A DNA stretch of 64,000 nucleotides, from contig CAYRNR010000025.1 in NCBI GenBank assembly GCA_964425605.1, positions 1 through 64,000 on the forward strand, in the 5' to 3' direction. The number at the start of each line of letters is the position of its first letter. The stretch's first letter is position 1. Under the pieces are notes generated by a model. That model was not told the DNA's origin and did not search any database. It saw only the letters and a list, made by a program, of their open reading frames with translations. Positions 18,201 to 25,065 of the stretch are shown piece by piece. Source of the stretch: CAYRNR01 sp964425605. Its GTDB lineage: Bacteria; Myxococcota_A; UBA796; UBA9615; CAYRNR01. The translations under genes were made by a program, and so were the position numbers.

Positions 18201-21200
18201 GCAGAGGGGTTGTGCCACGACGGGCTGGACGTGGACTGTGACGGGCTGGTCGACTGCGACGATCCCGACTGTGTCGGTGATCCCTTCTGCCTGGGCGAGA
18301 TCTGCGATGACGGCGTGGACAACGACGGCGACGGCGCGGCCGACTGCTGCGATCCGGACTGCGCGCTGGAGGCGAACTGCCTGGCCGAGGCGGTCTGCTT
18401 CGACGGATACGACGACGACTGCGACGGGCTACTGGACTGCGCTGACGGGGACTGCCTGCTGGATCCCTACTGCGGCGGCGAGGACTGCGCGGACGGCGTG
18501 GACAACGACCTCGACGGGCTGGTCGACTGCTGTGACGGCGACTGCGCGGGCGACGCGGCCTGCGTCGCGGAGGCCGTGTGCTTCGACGGGTACGACGAGG
18601 ACTGCGACGGCCAGGCAGACTGCGCCGACGCGGACTGCTTCAACGATCCCTACTGCCTGGGCGAGAACTGCTGGGACGGGTACGACAACGACCTCGACGG
18701 CGACGTGGACTGTTGCGACGTGGACTGCGCCGGCGAGGTCGGCTGCGTCGAGGAACTGGTCTGCTACGACGGGTGGGACGACGACTGTGACGGCTTCGTC
18801 GATTGTGGTGACGTCGACTGCCTGGCCGACCCCTACTGCGGCGGTGAGGACTGCGAGGACGGCCTGGACAACGACGTGGACGGCGACGTCGACTGCTGCG
18901 ACGCCGACTGCGCGGGCGACGCGGCGTGCGTGGCCGAGGCCATCTGCTACGACGGGTGGGACGACGACTGCGACGGCCCGGTGGACTGCGCCGATCCCGA
19001 CTGCGTGTACGACCCGGCCTGCGCGGTCGAGGACTGCTTCAACGGCATCGACGACGACGGGGACCTGCTCACGGACTGCGACGATCCCGACTGCGCGTAC
19101 GATCCCGGCTGCAACCCCGAGGTCTGCGACGACGGCCTGGACAACGACTTCGACGCCCTGACCGACTGCTGTGACCCCGACTGCTCCGGCGACGCCGACT
19201 GCCTCGAGGAGGTCGCCTGCTTCGACGGCTTCGACGAGGACTGCGACGGCCTCACCGACTGTGTCGACCCGGACTGCCTCGACGAGCCGGCCTGCGGCGG
19301 CGAGGACTGCGCCAACGGCGTGGACGATGACGGCGACCTGGACGTGGACTGCTGTGACGCGGACTGCGCCGGCGACGCGGACTGCGCGGCCGAGGCCCAC
19401 TGCGACAACGGCTACGACGAGGACTGCGACGGCGACATGGACTGCGCCGACGCCGACTGCGTGGCGGACCCGATCTGCATCGACGAGGTCTGCGACGACG
19501 GCGTGGACAACGACGGCGACGGGATGCTGGACTGCTGCGATCCCGACTGCGCCGGCGACGGCGCGTGCGTGGTCGAGGCGGTCTGCTTCGACGTGTTCGA
19601 CAACGACTGCGACGGGGACGTGGATTGCGACGACGCCGACTGCGCGGTGGATCCCTACTGCGGCAGCGAGGACTGCGAGGACGGCCTGGACAACGACGGT
19701 GACGGCCTCACCGACTGCTGCGATCCGGACTGCGCCGCTGCGAGCGTGTGCCTGGCCGAGATCGTGTGCTGGGACGGCTACGACGAGGACTGCGACGGCC
19801 TCATGGACTGCGACGACGGCGACTGTGCCGCCGATCTCAACTGCCTCGTGGAGGCCTGCGGCAACGGCCTGGACGACGACGGCGACGGCCTCGCCGATTG
19901 CTGCGATCCCGACTGCGCCCTCGAGGCGGAATGCCTCCAGGAGCTGGACTGTGGCGACGGCCTGGACGACGACTGCGACGGCCTCGTGGACTGCGTGGAC
20001 GACGACTGCGGCGCCGAACCGGCGTGCCAGGGCGAGGTCTGCGACGACGGCGTGGACAACGACGGCGACGGGTTGGTGGATTGCCACGACCTCGAATGCC
20101 TCGCCGATCCCAGCTGCGTCACGGCCGAGGACTGCGTCAACGGCGTGGACGACGACGGTGACGGGGCCATCGACTGCTGCGACCTGGACTGTGACGGCGT
20201 CCACGCCGCCTGCCTGGCCGAGCTGCTGTGCCACGACGGCCTGGACGCGGACTGCGACCTCCTGGTCGATTGCGACGATCCCGACTGCGCGGGCGATCCG
20301 GTCTGCCTGGGTGAGACCTGTGACGACGGCGCCGACAACGACGGCGACGGGCTGGCCGACTGCTGCGATCCCGACTGCGCCCTCGAGGCGCACTGCCTGG
20401 CCGAGGTCACCTGCCACGACGGCTACGACGACGACTGCGACGGCACCGCCGACTGCGCGGATCTCGATTGCCTGAACGACCCCTACTGCGGTGGCGAGGA
20501 CTGCTCCGACGGCGTGGACAACGACCTGGACGGGCTGACCGACTGCTGCGACAGCGACTGCCTGGGAGACGCCGCCTGTGTGATGGAGACGGAGTGCTTC
20601 GACGGCTACGACTCGGACTGTGACGGCCGGACCGACTGCGTGGACTCCGACTGTTTCGCCGACCCGTACTGCCTGGGCGAGAACTGCTACGACGGCTTCG
20701 ACAACGACGGCGACGGGTACACGGACTGCTGCGACAGCGACTGCCTCGGCGTGACCGAGTGCCTCGCGGAGGCCCTGTGCTACGACGGCTGGGACGACGA
20801 CTGCGACGGCATGGTGGATTGCGCCGATCCCGACTGCGCGGCCGAACCCTACTGCGGCGGTGAGGACTGCGCCGACGGCGTGGACAACGACCTCGACGGG
20901 GACACCGACTGCTGCGACACCGACTGCTTCGGCGACGCGGCCTGCCTGGCCGAGGCCGTCTGCTACGACGGCTGGGACGACGACTGCGACGGCGTCGCCG
21001 ATTGCTGCGACGCGGACTGCGAGACCGCGCCGTCCTGCCTGGGCGAGCTGGTCTGCGACGACGGGATCGACGACGACTGCAACGGGCTGGTCGATTGCGA
21101 CGACCCCACCTGCGCCGCCGATCCCTACTGCGCCTACGAGCTGTGTGACGACGGGCTGGACAACGACTACGACGGGCTCACGGACTGCTGCGATCCCGAT

Positions 21201-21644
21201 TGCGCGGGAGAGCTGACCTGCCTGGCCGAGACCGATTGTGGTGACGGCTACGACAACGACTGCGACGGCCTGACGGATCTCGGCGATCCCGACTGCGGCG
21301 GTGGTGACGACGACGACGACGACTCGGCAGGTGACGACGACGACTCGGCGGGCGACGACGACGACGACGACTCGGCGGGTGACGACGACGACGACTCGGC
21401 GGGCGACGACGACGACGACGACGACAGCGGTTCAGCCGACGACGACGACGACGACGACAGCGGCTCAGCCGACGACGACGACTCGGCGGGCGACGACGAC
21501 GACGACACCCCGGGCGACGACGACGACGACTCCTACCTGGAGGACAAGGACTGCTCGTGCAGCAGCGATCCGGCCTCCCCGGCCTCCCCGCTCTCCCTGG
21601 CCCTGCTCGCAGCGTTCGTGTTGCGGGTCCTGCGCCGGCGCTGA
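12234..21644 (+). CDS. Giant secreted protein with 92 Asp/Cys-rich repeats and MYXO-CTERM-like tail
   Basis: A 3136-residue protein from ATG 12234 behind TAGGAGGA. A signal peptide (AILTILATLPAAAQQ) is followed by a roughly 170-residue N-terminal domain opening EDFESGALPAGW, typical of jelly-roll or MAM-like beta-sandwich modules. Residues about 200-3020 are 92 tandem units of 29-32 residues built on C-x-(N/D)-G-x-D-(D/N)-D-x-D-G-x-x-D-C-x-D-x-D-C, resembling MopE-type or thrombospondin type 3-like Ca loops. Units 1-23 mostly have four Cys. From unit 24 two five-Cys types alternate (see findings). An Asp/Ser linker follows (DDDDSAG), then KDCSCSSDP, a hydrophobic helix and RRR, matching the MYXO-CTERM layout cleaved by myxosortase. 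Likely a very acidic, Ca-binding, disulfide-rich surface stalk; its ligand is unknown. Confidence 0.92.
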   Translation: MTRPEFRSIALTAILTILATLPAAAQQTILVEEDFESGALPAGWNHYPGGPNPGCSELSYLNVSLDGDSLVLGSNTVGCFQNTGVRTDEIDVSTCTTFQLYYLLQDLGDEDHTCPSSWNIFSSPDGDCMGYSSNGVTFQLASEFTGLDEYQALENSAEIPNPGITSVWLYFSEFDDDPPMDDGLALDNFIFVCNPEETDCADGQDDDYDLFIDCLDTDCLADPACANVETDCEDGLDDDGDGLVDCYDDDCVLHPDCDIEFECADGIDDDGDGYIDCADADCLGSPDCPEVDCGDGLDNDVDGLTDCCDVDCVGDADCLIEDCSNNMDDDGNGDIDCDDCACFCDGACPNECGQCEDGADNDADGLGDCDDEECLLFDGACEGFESCLNNVDDDGDGLVDCYDPDCAGDPACGGGFELCANGLDDDGDGLVDCDDPDCAADPACGGVNEQCGNGVDDDGDGLVDCDDLDCAADPACAGGGEQCANGVDDDGDGLVDCGDPDCAVDPACGGGGEQCDNGLDDDGDGLVDCDDPDCALDLLCGGGIELCANGVDDDGDGLVDCDDPDCGMDPACGGAVEVCDNGVDDDGDGDVDCDDLDCGLDPACEVEDCANGVDDDADGLADCDDPDCIADPACVNPEDCANALDDDFDGLVDCDDPDCAADPACAQVEDCGNSLDDDGDGLADCDDPDCAGDPACGGGAFELCANNVDDDGDGLVDCDDPDCAGDPACGGVVEDCVNGVDDDGDGLVDCDDLDCGMDPACGGGNEQCDNGVDDDGDGLADCDDPDCAADPGCLVELCANSLDDDGDGLVDCDDPDCAADPGCGGVAESCANGVDDDGDGLVDCDDPDCAADPACGGVVEDCGNGVDDDGDGLADCDDPDCVLDPACAGVNELCANGVDDDGDGLADCDDPDCAGDPACLVEICGNGLDDDLDGWADCCDLDCSLEQDCQAEAVCFDGFDNDCDGDVDCDDLDCYAEPVCGAEECANGLDDDGDGLADCCDPDCAGEAGCQTEGVCDNGFDEDCDGQVDCDDADCAAAPACVSEVCDDGLDNDGDGLVDCCDGDCAGDGACAAEAVCHDGFDNDCDGDIDCDDADCGGPYCGGEDCFDGVDNDQDGQTDCCDGDCALEAGCQAEAVCYDVYDNDCDGQVDCDDADCALDVNCVVEDCANGLDDDGDGMLDCCDADCALEAECIEEQACQDGLDDDCDGQIDCMDDDCAPRPVCMGETCDDGVDNDGDGLVDCHDLECLNDPACAATEDCANGLDDDGDGLVDCCDSDCAGSYPGCQAEVGCFDGLDEDCDGQMDCDDADCAGDPACAGETCDDGVDNDGDGMADCCDPDCGAELHCLAEAVCYDGFDEDCDGGVDCGDADCANDPYCGGEDCGDGLDNDLDGQTDCCDLDCAGAAECLAETECHDGYDGDCDGQVDCADADCVNAPYCGGEDCDDGLDNDLDGDADCCDADCVGDPACAAEAYCYDGWDDDCDGQIDCDDADCAGDPYCGVEDCANGVDDDGDLLVDCCDNDCVWDAGCLVEAVCYDGWDNDCDGQIDCDDPNCAFEAACLEICIDGIDNDGNGLVDCCDGDCVNDPACLVEALCDDGFDDDCDGLADCDDGDCVAEAECLEELCDDGVDNDGDGLTDCCDDECSLEPVCAAEALCLNGYDDDCDGVVDCVDPDCQAEAVCGGEDCANGLDDNLDGDVDCCDEDCFGDAECVAEDHCDNAFDEDCDGDVDCDDADCAADPTCVDEVCDDGVDNDGDGLVDCCDGDCAGELDCQVEATCFDGFDNDCDGDVDCDDADCLAEPACGNEDCADGVDNDGDGFADCCDPDCAAEAGCVAEAICYDSFDQDCDGLVDCDDPDCAVDLNCVEEGCDDGLDNDGDGLVDCCDGDCAGDAYCLQEQGCDNGQDEDCDGLADCLDDDCEAEPVCQGEVCDDGLDNDGDGLVDCHDLECVNDPSCVVVEDCVNGIDDDGDGYVDCCDADDCAGVHPSCLAEGLCHDGLDVDCDGLVDCDDPDCVGDPFCLGEICDDGVDNDGDGAADCCDPDCALEANCLAEAVCFDGYDDDCDGLLDCADGDCLLDPYCGGEDCADGVDNDLDGLVDCCDGDCAGDAACVAEAVCFDGYDEDCDGQADCADADCFNDPYCLGENCWDGYDNDLDGDVDCCDVDCAGEVGCVEELVCYDGWDDDCDGFVDCGDVDCLADPYCGGEDCEDGLDNDVDGDVDCCDADCAGDAACVAEAICYDGWDDDCDGPVDCADPDCVYDPACAVEDCFNGIDDDGDLLTDCDDPDCAYDPGCNPEVCDDGLDNDFDALTDCCDPDCSGDADCLEEVACFDGFDEDCDGLTDCVDPDCLDEPACGGEDCANGVDDDGDLDVDCCDADCAGDADCAAEAHCDNGYDEDCDGDMDCADADCVADPICIDEVCDDGVDNDGDGMLDCCDPDCAGDGACVVEAVCFDVFDNDCDGDVDCDDADCAVDPYCGSEDCEDGLDNDGDGLTDCCDPDCAAASVCLAEIVCWDGYDEDCDGLMDCDDGDCAADLNCLVEACGNGLDDDGDGLADCCDPDCALEAECLQELDCGDGLDDDCDGLVDCVDDDCGAEPACQGEVCDDGVDNDGDGLVDCHDLECLADPSCVTAEDCVNGVDDDGDGAIDCCDLDCDGVHAACLAELLCHDGLDADCDLLVDCDDPDCAGDPVCLGETCDDGADNDGDGLADCCDPDCALEAHCLAEVTCHDGYDDDCDGTADCADLDCLNDPYCGGEDCSDGVDNDLDGLTDCCDSDCLGDAACVMETECFDGYDSDCDGRTDCVDSDCFADPYCLGENCYDGFDNDGDGYTDCCDSDCLGVTECLAEALCYDGWDDDCDGMVDCADPDCAAEPYCGGEDCADGVDNDLDGDTDCCDTDCFGDAACLAEAVCYDGWDDDCDGVADCCDADCETAPSCLGELVCDDGIDDDCNGLVDCDDPTCAADPYCAYELCDDGLDNDYDGLTDCCDPDCAGELTCLAETDCGDGYDNDCDGLTDLGDPDCGGGDDDDDDSAGDDDDSAGDDDDDDSAGDDDDDSAGDDDDDDDSGSADDDDDDDSGSADDDDSAGDDDDDTPGDDDDDSYLEDKDCSCSSDPASPASPLSLALLAAFVLRVLRRR
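12831..21296 (+). repeat. Coding tandem repeat array, 92 units of about 87-96 bp
   Basis: The array starts at the first unit Cys codon (12831) and ends at the last (21294-21296). Units 1-6 are divergent. Units 7-23 (13392-15002) are nearly homogeneous four-Cys units around GDGLVDCDDPDC. Units 24-92 (from 15003) are alternating DCC and DxDC units, with isolated four-Cys units at positions 34, 57, 68 and 79. The landmark DCHDLEC occurs in units 34, 57 and 79, with Asp codons at 15954, 18060 and 20079, i.e. 2106 and 2019 bp apart, indicating longer-range duplication. Confidence 0.93.
21297..21539 (+). repeat. Low-complexity Asp/Ser/Ala/Gly linker
   Basis: Runs of four to seven GAC codons are separated by SAG, SGSA or TPG, giving a highly acidic, disordered linker of about 80 residues between the repeat stalk and the C-terminal sorting signal. 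Similar DDDD-SA linkers precede anchors in other myxobacterial surface proteins. The GAC tracts are prone to replication slippage, so length may vary between strains. Confidence 0.85.
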
Positions 21645-21669
21645 CGGACCCACCCACCCGGAGGTCATC

Positions 21670-23388
21670 GTGGGCCCACGCCGAGGCGTTCCACCCACCC
21701 TCGTGGCCACGCTGGTCTACGCCGTGGTGGCCGTGGCGCTGAGCTGGCCGCTGCCGATGCACCTGGGGTCGCGAGTGATCGGCGACCTCGACCACCCGGG
21801 CTGCCGCGGTGACCTGTTCTACCAGCACGACATGCAACAGCAGATGGAGCTCGGCGAGTTCCCCCGTCATCGACGGCTGGTGACCCTGAACCACCCCGGC
21901 GGGCTCGAGCTGCCCGCCCGGGACATGTTCGCGGCGCACCTGCTGGTCTACGCCGCCCTGATGACCGTGTTCGGGCTGCTGGTCAGCCACAACCTGGCCG
22001 TGCTGGGGATGGTGGTGGCCAACGCCCTGAGCATGCACCTGCTGATCCGTGAGCGGACACGGAGGGAGGACTTCGCCTACCTGGCCGGGCTGGTGTTCGG
22101 GTTCGGCTCGTACGTCTTCCTCAAGGTGCAGCAGGGGTTTCCCCAGAAGGCGTGCCTCTTCCTCCTGCCGCTGTTCGTGCTGTTCCTGCTGCGCGCCATC
22201 GAGCACCGCCGGGCCCGGGATCACCTGGCCGTCCTGGGCTGTCTGTTCGCCATGCTGTGGATCTACCCGCCCTACGCGGTGTTCGACGTGGTGTTCGCCG
22301 CCGCGGTGGTGTTCTATCGAGCGTTCCGCGGCGGGCGATCGTGGGAGGACGTCTGGCCGTTCGCGCCGTCGCTGGTGGTGGTGGTCCTCGCCTTCCTCAC
22401 GGTGGCCTACACCCAGCGCGGTGACATGACCGAGATGGCGGTGAGCCTCGCGGACTTCCGCGAGGAGGGGGGCTTCATGCCCCTGCTCCACCCGTTCCTG
22501 TTCTTCCCGTACCTCGAGACCTTCGAGACGCCGCCGGCGGACTTCGTCCCGTGGTTGCCGCTGGGATTCCCCATCGCCCTGACCGGCCTGGCCGCCCTCG
22601 CGGTGGTCCTCGGTGGACGAGACGCGCGCCTCATGGCCCTGATCGGCGGCGCCTTCGCCCTGGTGATGGCCGGCCCCTACTTCGGCCTCGGCGGTGATCC
22701 GGGCGATCCTGGCGTCACCACGGTGAAGCTCCCGTTCTACTACCTGTCGCAGCTGCCCGGTGGCGGCGCGCTGCGCTACCCGATCCGCCTGTACCCGTGG
22801 GTGCTGGTCGCCCTGCTCCTGGCCGCGGGCAGCGCGCTGACGCTGGTGCGGCGGGCCCTGGGACCCCGCGGCGAGGTGACCGCGCGGGGCCTCGTGAGCG
22901 CCCTGATCGTCGTGACCGTGGTGGAGGCCCGGGTCCTGTTCCCCGACTACGCCCGCTTCTGGTCCTCCGAGCTGCCGACCGCCACGTTCTACGAGGAGGT
23001 CGCAGACGAGGCGTTCGAGACGCTGATGTTCCTGCCGGCGAAGCCGACCACCCGGAACGGATACCTGCTGGACGTCATCGCCCTGGACCGGCCGGTGCTC
23101 AACGGGTACTGGGGGGGCGACTCGGACGTCGAGGTGCCGCGCCACGAGGACGACGAATCCGTTCGCGCCGGATTCGTCGAGGAGGTGACCCGCCTGGGAG
23201 CGCGGTACCTCGTGATCCGGCTGGACCTCGTGGATCCGAACTACCTCGAGCAGCGCGCTCACCTGGCGCCGGGGCAGGTGGCGGACCACGGCCCGGCGCA
23301 CTTCTGGTGGTTGGACCGGTACTGCGGATACCCGCGGATCTACGCTGCCGACGCCATGGCGGTGTACGCGCTCCCGGTGGGACGTTGA
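21670..23388 (+). CDS. Polytopic membrane protein, GT-C-like, paralogue 1
   Basis: A 572-residue protein from GTG 21670, placed by CGGAGG six bases upstream and only 25 bp after the giant gene. About ten hydrophobic helices fill residues 8-420. The first periplasmic loop holds FYQHDMQQQMELGEFP and LNHPGGLELPARDMF. Further landmarks are WIYPPYAVFDV, LPFYYLSQLPGGGALRYP and YPIRLYPWVL, and the C-terminal 150 residues are soluble. It reads like a GT-C-fold glycosyltransferase or an O-antigen-polymerase-like protein but matches no family I can name with certainty. It is a tandem paralogue of the next gene and more distantly related to the protein at 48.9 kb. Probably co-transcribed with the giant gene, so a role in its glycosylation or export is possible. 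Confidence 0.75.
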   Translation: MGPRRGVPPTLVATLVYAVVAVALSWPLPMHLGSRVIGDLDHPGCRGDLFYQHDMQQQMELGEFPRHRRLVTLNHPGGLELPARDMFAAHLLVYAALMTVFGLLVSHNLAVLGMVVANALSMHLLIRERTRREDFAYLAGLVFGFGSYVFLKVQQGFPQKACLFLLPLFVLFLLRAIEHRRARDHLAVLGCLFAMLWIYPPYAVFDVVFAAAVVFYRAFRGGRSWEDVWPFAPSLVVVVLAFLTVAYTQRGDMTEMAVSLADFREEGGFMPLLHPFLFFPYLETFETPPADFVPWLPLGFPIALTGLAALAVVLGGRDARLMALIGGAFALVMAGPYFGLGGDPGDPGVTTVKLPFYYLSQLPGGGALRYPIRLYPWVLVALLLAAGSALTLVRRALGPRGEVTARGLVSALIVVTVVEARVLFPDYARFWSSELPTATFYEEVADEAFETLMFLPAKPTTRNGYLLDVIALDRPVLNGYWGGDSDVEVPRHEDDESVRAGFVEEVTRLGARYLVIRLDLVDPNYLEQRAHLAPGQVADHGPAHFWWLDRYCGYPRIYAADAMAVYALPVGR

Positions 23389-25055
23389 GCCCCACCACCC
23401 GGCGCTGGCTCCTGCGCACGGCGCCGGCTGCGGTCGTCTACGGTGTGGTGGCGGTCGCCCTGAGCTGGCCGCTGATCCTGCACCTGGACGAGCGGGTGCT
23501 GGGGGAGGCCACCCATCCCGGCCACCAGGGGGATTTGTTCTTCACCTACAACCTCCAGGTGCAGATGGAGCAGAGGCGCTGGCCGGACATCCTGCACACG
23601 GACCTGCTGCACCACCCCGAAGGACTGCCCGTGGACCGCCGGGTCGCGTTCTCGGCGCACCAGGCCGCCAACGTGGTCTTCATGACCGTCCTGGGGCTGC
23701 TGGCCAGCCGAAACCTCACCGCGCTGCTGATCCTGGTGCTGAATGCGCTGGCCATGCACCTGCTGGTGCGTGAGCGCTCGGGGCGCGAGTGGTACGCCTA
23801 CGTGGGCGGCCTGATGCTCGGCTTCGGCCCCTTCGCCTTCCTCAAAGTGGATCAGGGGTTCTTCCAGAAGGCCACGCTGTTCGCCGTGCCGCTGTTCCTG
23901 CTCTACCTGTTCCGGGTGATGGAGAACGGTCGCCGCCGCGATCAGGTCCTGTGCGGCCTGTGGCTGCTGGTGATGCTGGCGATCTATCCCCCCTACGCCG
24001 TGTTCAGCGTGGTCTTCGGCGGCCTGCTCGTGCTGGGCCAGGGATTCCGCGATCCGCGGGCCCTGGTGAGACGGTTCGCGCCCCTGGCCGCGTTCATCGT
24101 CGTGGCCTTCGCCGGGGTCGGCCTGGCCATCCAGGGGGACCCGCGTCCCACGACCCTGGAGATGGGGCCCCAGAACTACGCGTTGCTCGGCGGGTACCTC
24201 GATCCCCTCTCCCCGTTCCGCTGGTTCCCCTACGAGCACACGTTCGAGCTCCCGCCGTGCCCGTTGATCCCGCAGCTCCCCCTCGGCCTGCCGATCCTGC
24301 TCACCGGCCTGGCCGTGCTCGCCGCGGGGCTGGGGGTCCGCTACGCGCGGACGCTGGGCCTGGTGTGCCTGGCCATGCTGGTGGTGATGATCGGCCCCTA
24401 CCTCGCCCCTGACGGGGACGCCCGCGGCGCGGCGGCGCTGCCGTTCTACTACCTGGGCCAGCTCCCCATGGGCAGCGTGTTGAAGTTCCCCATCCGCCTC
24501 TATCCCTGGGTTCTCATCGCCACGGTGATCGCCGCCGGAGGCGGCCTGCGCGCGATCGAGGGGGCCCTGAAGGGCCGCTGGCCGCGCGTCGCCAGGGGCC
24601 TCCTCCCGGTGGTCCTGGTGCTGGTGATCGCGGAGAACCGGCTCGTGTTCCCCGAGTACGGCCGGTTCCTCGTCACGACCCAGCCGGTACCGCAGTTCTA
24701 CGAGGACACCCGCGGCGAGGAGTTCGCGGCCCTGCTGATGTTGCCCACCGAGCCGCTGTTCCCCAACGATCACCTCGCCGTCCCGCCCATCAGCGGCCGT
24801 CGGTTGATCAACGGCTACATGGACCAGGATGGCTCGCTGGTCGTGCCCGGGCCGGGGGCGGACGGTGCGACCCTCGCGCGCTTCCGCGAGGCCCTCGTGG
24901 AGCTGGACGTGGGGTACGTGGTGGTGAAGCTCGCCCCGTGGGAGGTGGCCCGCGCCGGCTCGGCGGGCCCGCCGTGGCTCGAGGCGTTGCTGGGCCCACC
25001 CCTCGTGTACCCGGCCGATGCCCTGGTGGCGTATCCGGTGAAGCCCCGGGACTGA
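23385..25055 (+). CDS. Polytopic membrane protein, GT-C-like, paralogue 2
   Basis: A 556-residue protein; TTG 23385 is chosen because it overlaps the previous stop (TTGA) and follows GGTGGGA. It is colinear with its neighbour: VALSWPLILHLDERVLGEA in helix 1, FFTYNLQVQMEQRRWPD and HHPEGLPVDRRV in the first loop, LAIYPPYAVFSVVF, LPFYYLGQLPMGSVLKFP and PIRLYPWVLIA. The soluble tail ends AYPVKPRD. Tandem duplication and divergence of one ancestral gene is the simplest explanation. The function is unknown; a membrane glycan or lipid-linked sugar role is inference from the overall fold pattern. Confidence 0.75.
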   Translation: MSPTTRRWLLRTAPAAVVYGVVAVALSWPLILHLDERVLGEATHPGHQGDLFFTYNLQVQMEQRRWPDILHTDLLHHPEGLPVDRRVAFSAHQAANVVFMTVLGLLASRNLTALLILVLNALAMHLLVRERSGREWYAYVGGLMLGFGPFAFLKVDQGFFQKATLFAVPLFLLYLFRVMENGRRRDQVLCGLWLLVMLAIYPPYAVFSVVFGGLLVLGQGFRDPRALVRRFAPLAAFIVVAFAGVGLAIQGDPRPTTLEMGPQNYALLGGYLDPLSPFRWFPYEHTFELPPCPLIPQLPLGLPILLTGLAVLAAGLGVRYARTLGLVCLAMLVVMIGPYLAPDGDARGAAALPFYYLGQLPMGSVLKFPIRLYPWVLIATVIAAGGGLRAIEGALKGRWPRVARGLLPVVLVLVIAENRLVFPEYGRFLVTTQPVPQFYEDTRGEEFAALLMLPTEPLFPNDHLAVPPISGRRLINGYMDQDGSLVVPGPGADGATLARFREALVELDVGYVVVKLAPWEVARAGSAGPPWLEALLGPPLVYPADALVAYPVKPRD

Positions 25056-25065
25056 GCGGGCTCAG
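25052..25065. terminator. Hairpin at a convergent gene junction
   Basis: CTGAG CGGG CTCAG spans the TGA of the membrane-protein gene and the stop of the convergent radical SAM gene (25062). The stem is symmetric (up to 6 bp with a 2-base loop) and lacks a T tract. It could define 3' ends for both transcripts. Low confidence. Confidence 0.25.

Noticed and set aside
12153..18218. A 2021-codon open frame antisense to the giant repeat gene, and a 662-codon one at 18429-20417
   Set aside because: They are by-products of the Asp/Gly/Cys codon bias of the repeats read in reverse, giving monotonous Val/Ala repeats. They lack a ribosome site and signal, and the sense frame has a signal peptide, sorting tail and conserved Cys pattern.
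12831..21296. CRISPR-like array
   Set aside because: The roughly 90-bp repeats have no unique spacers, are fully in frame and encode conserved protein units.
23099..24773. Long open frames opposite the two GT-C-like membrane-protein genes
   Set aside because: Their products are Arg/Gln/Asp-rich without domain patterns; the sense frames show clear helices and paralogy.
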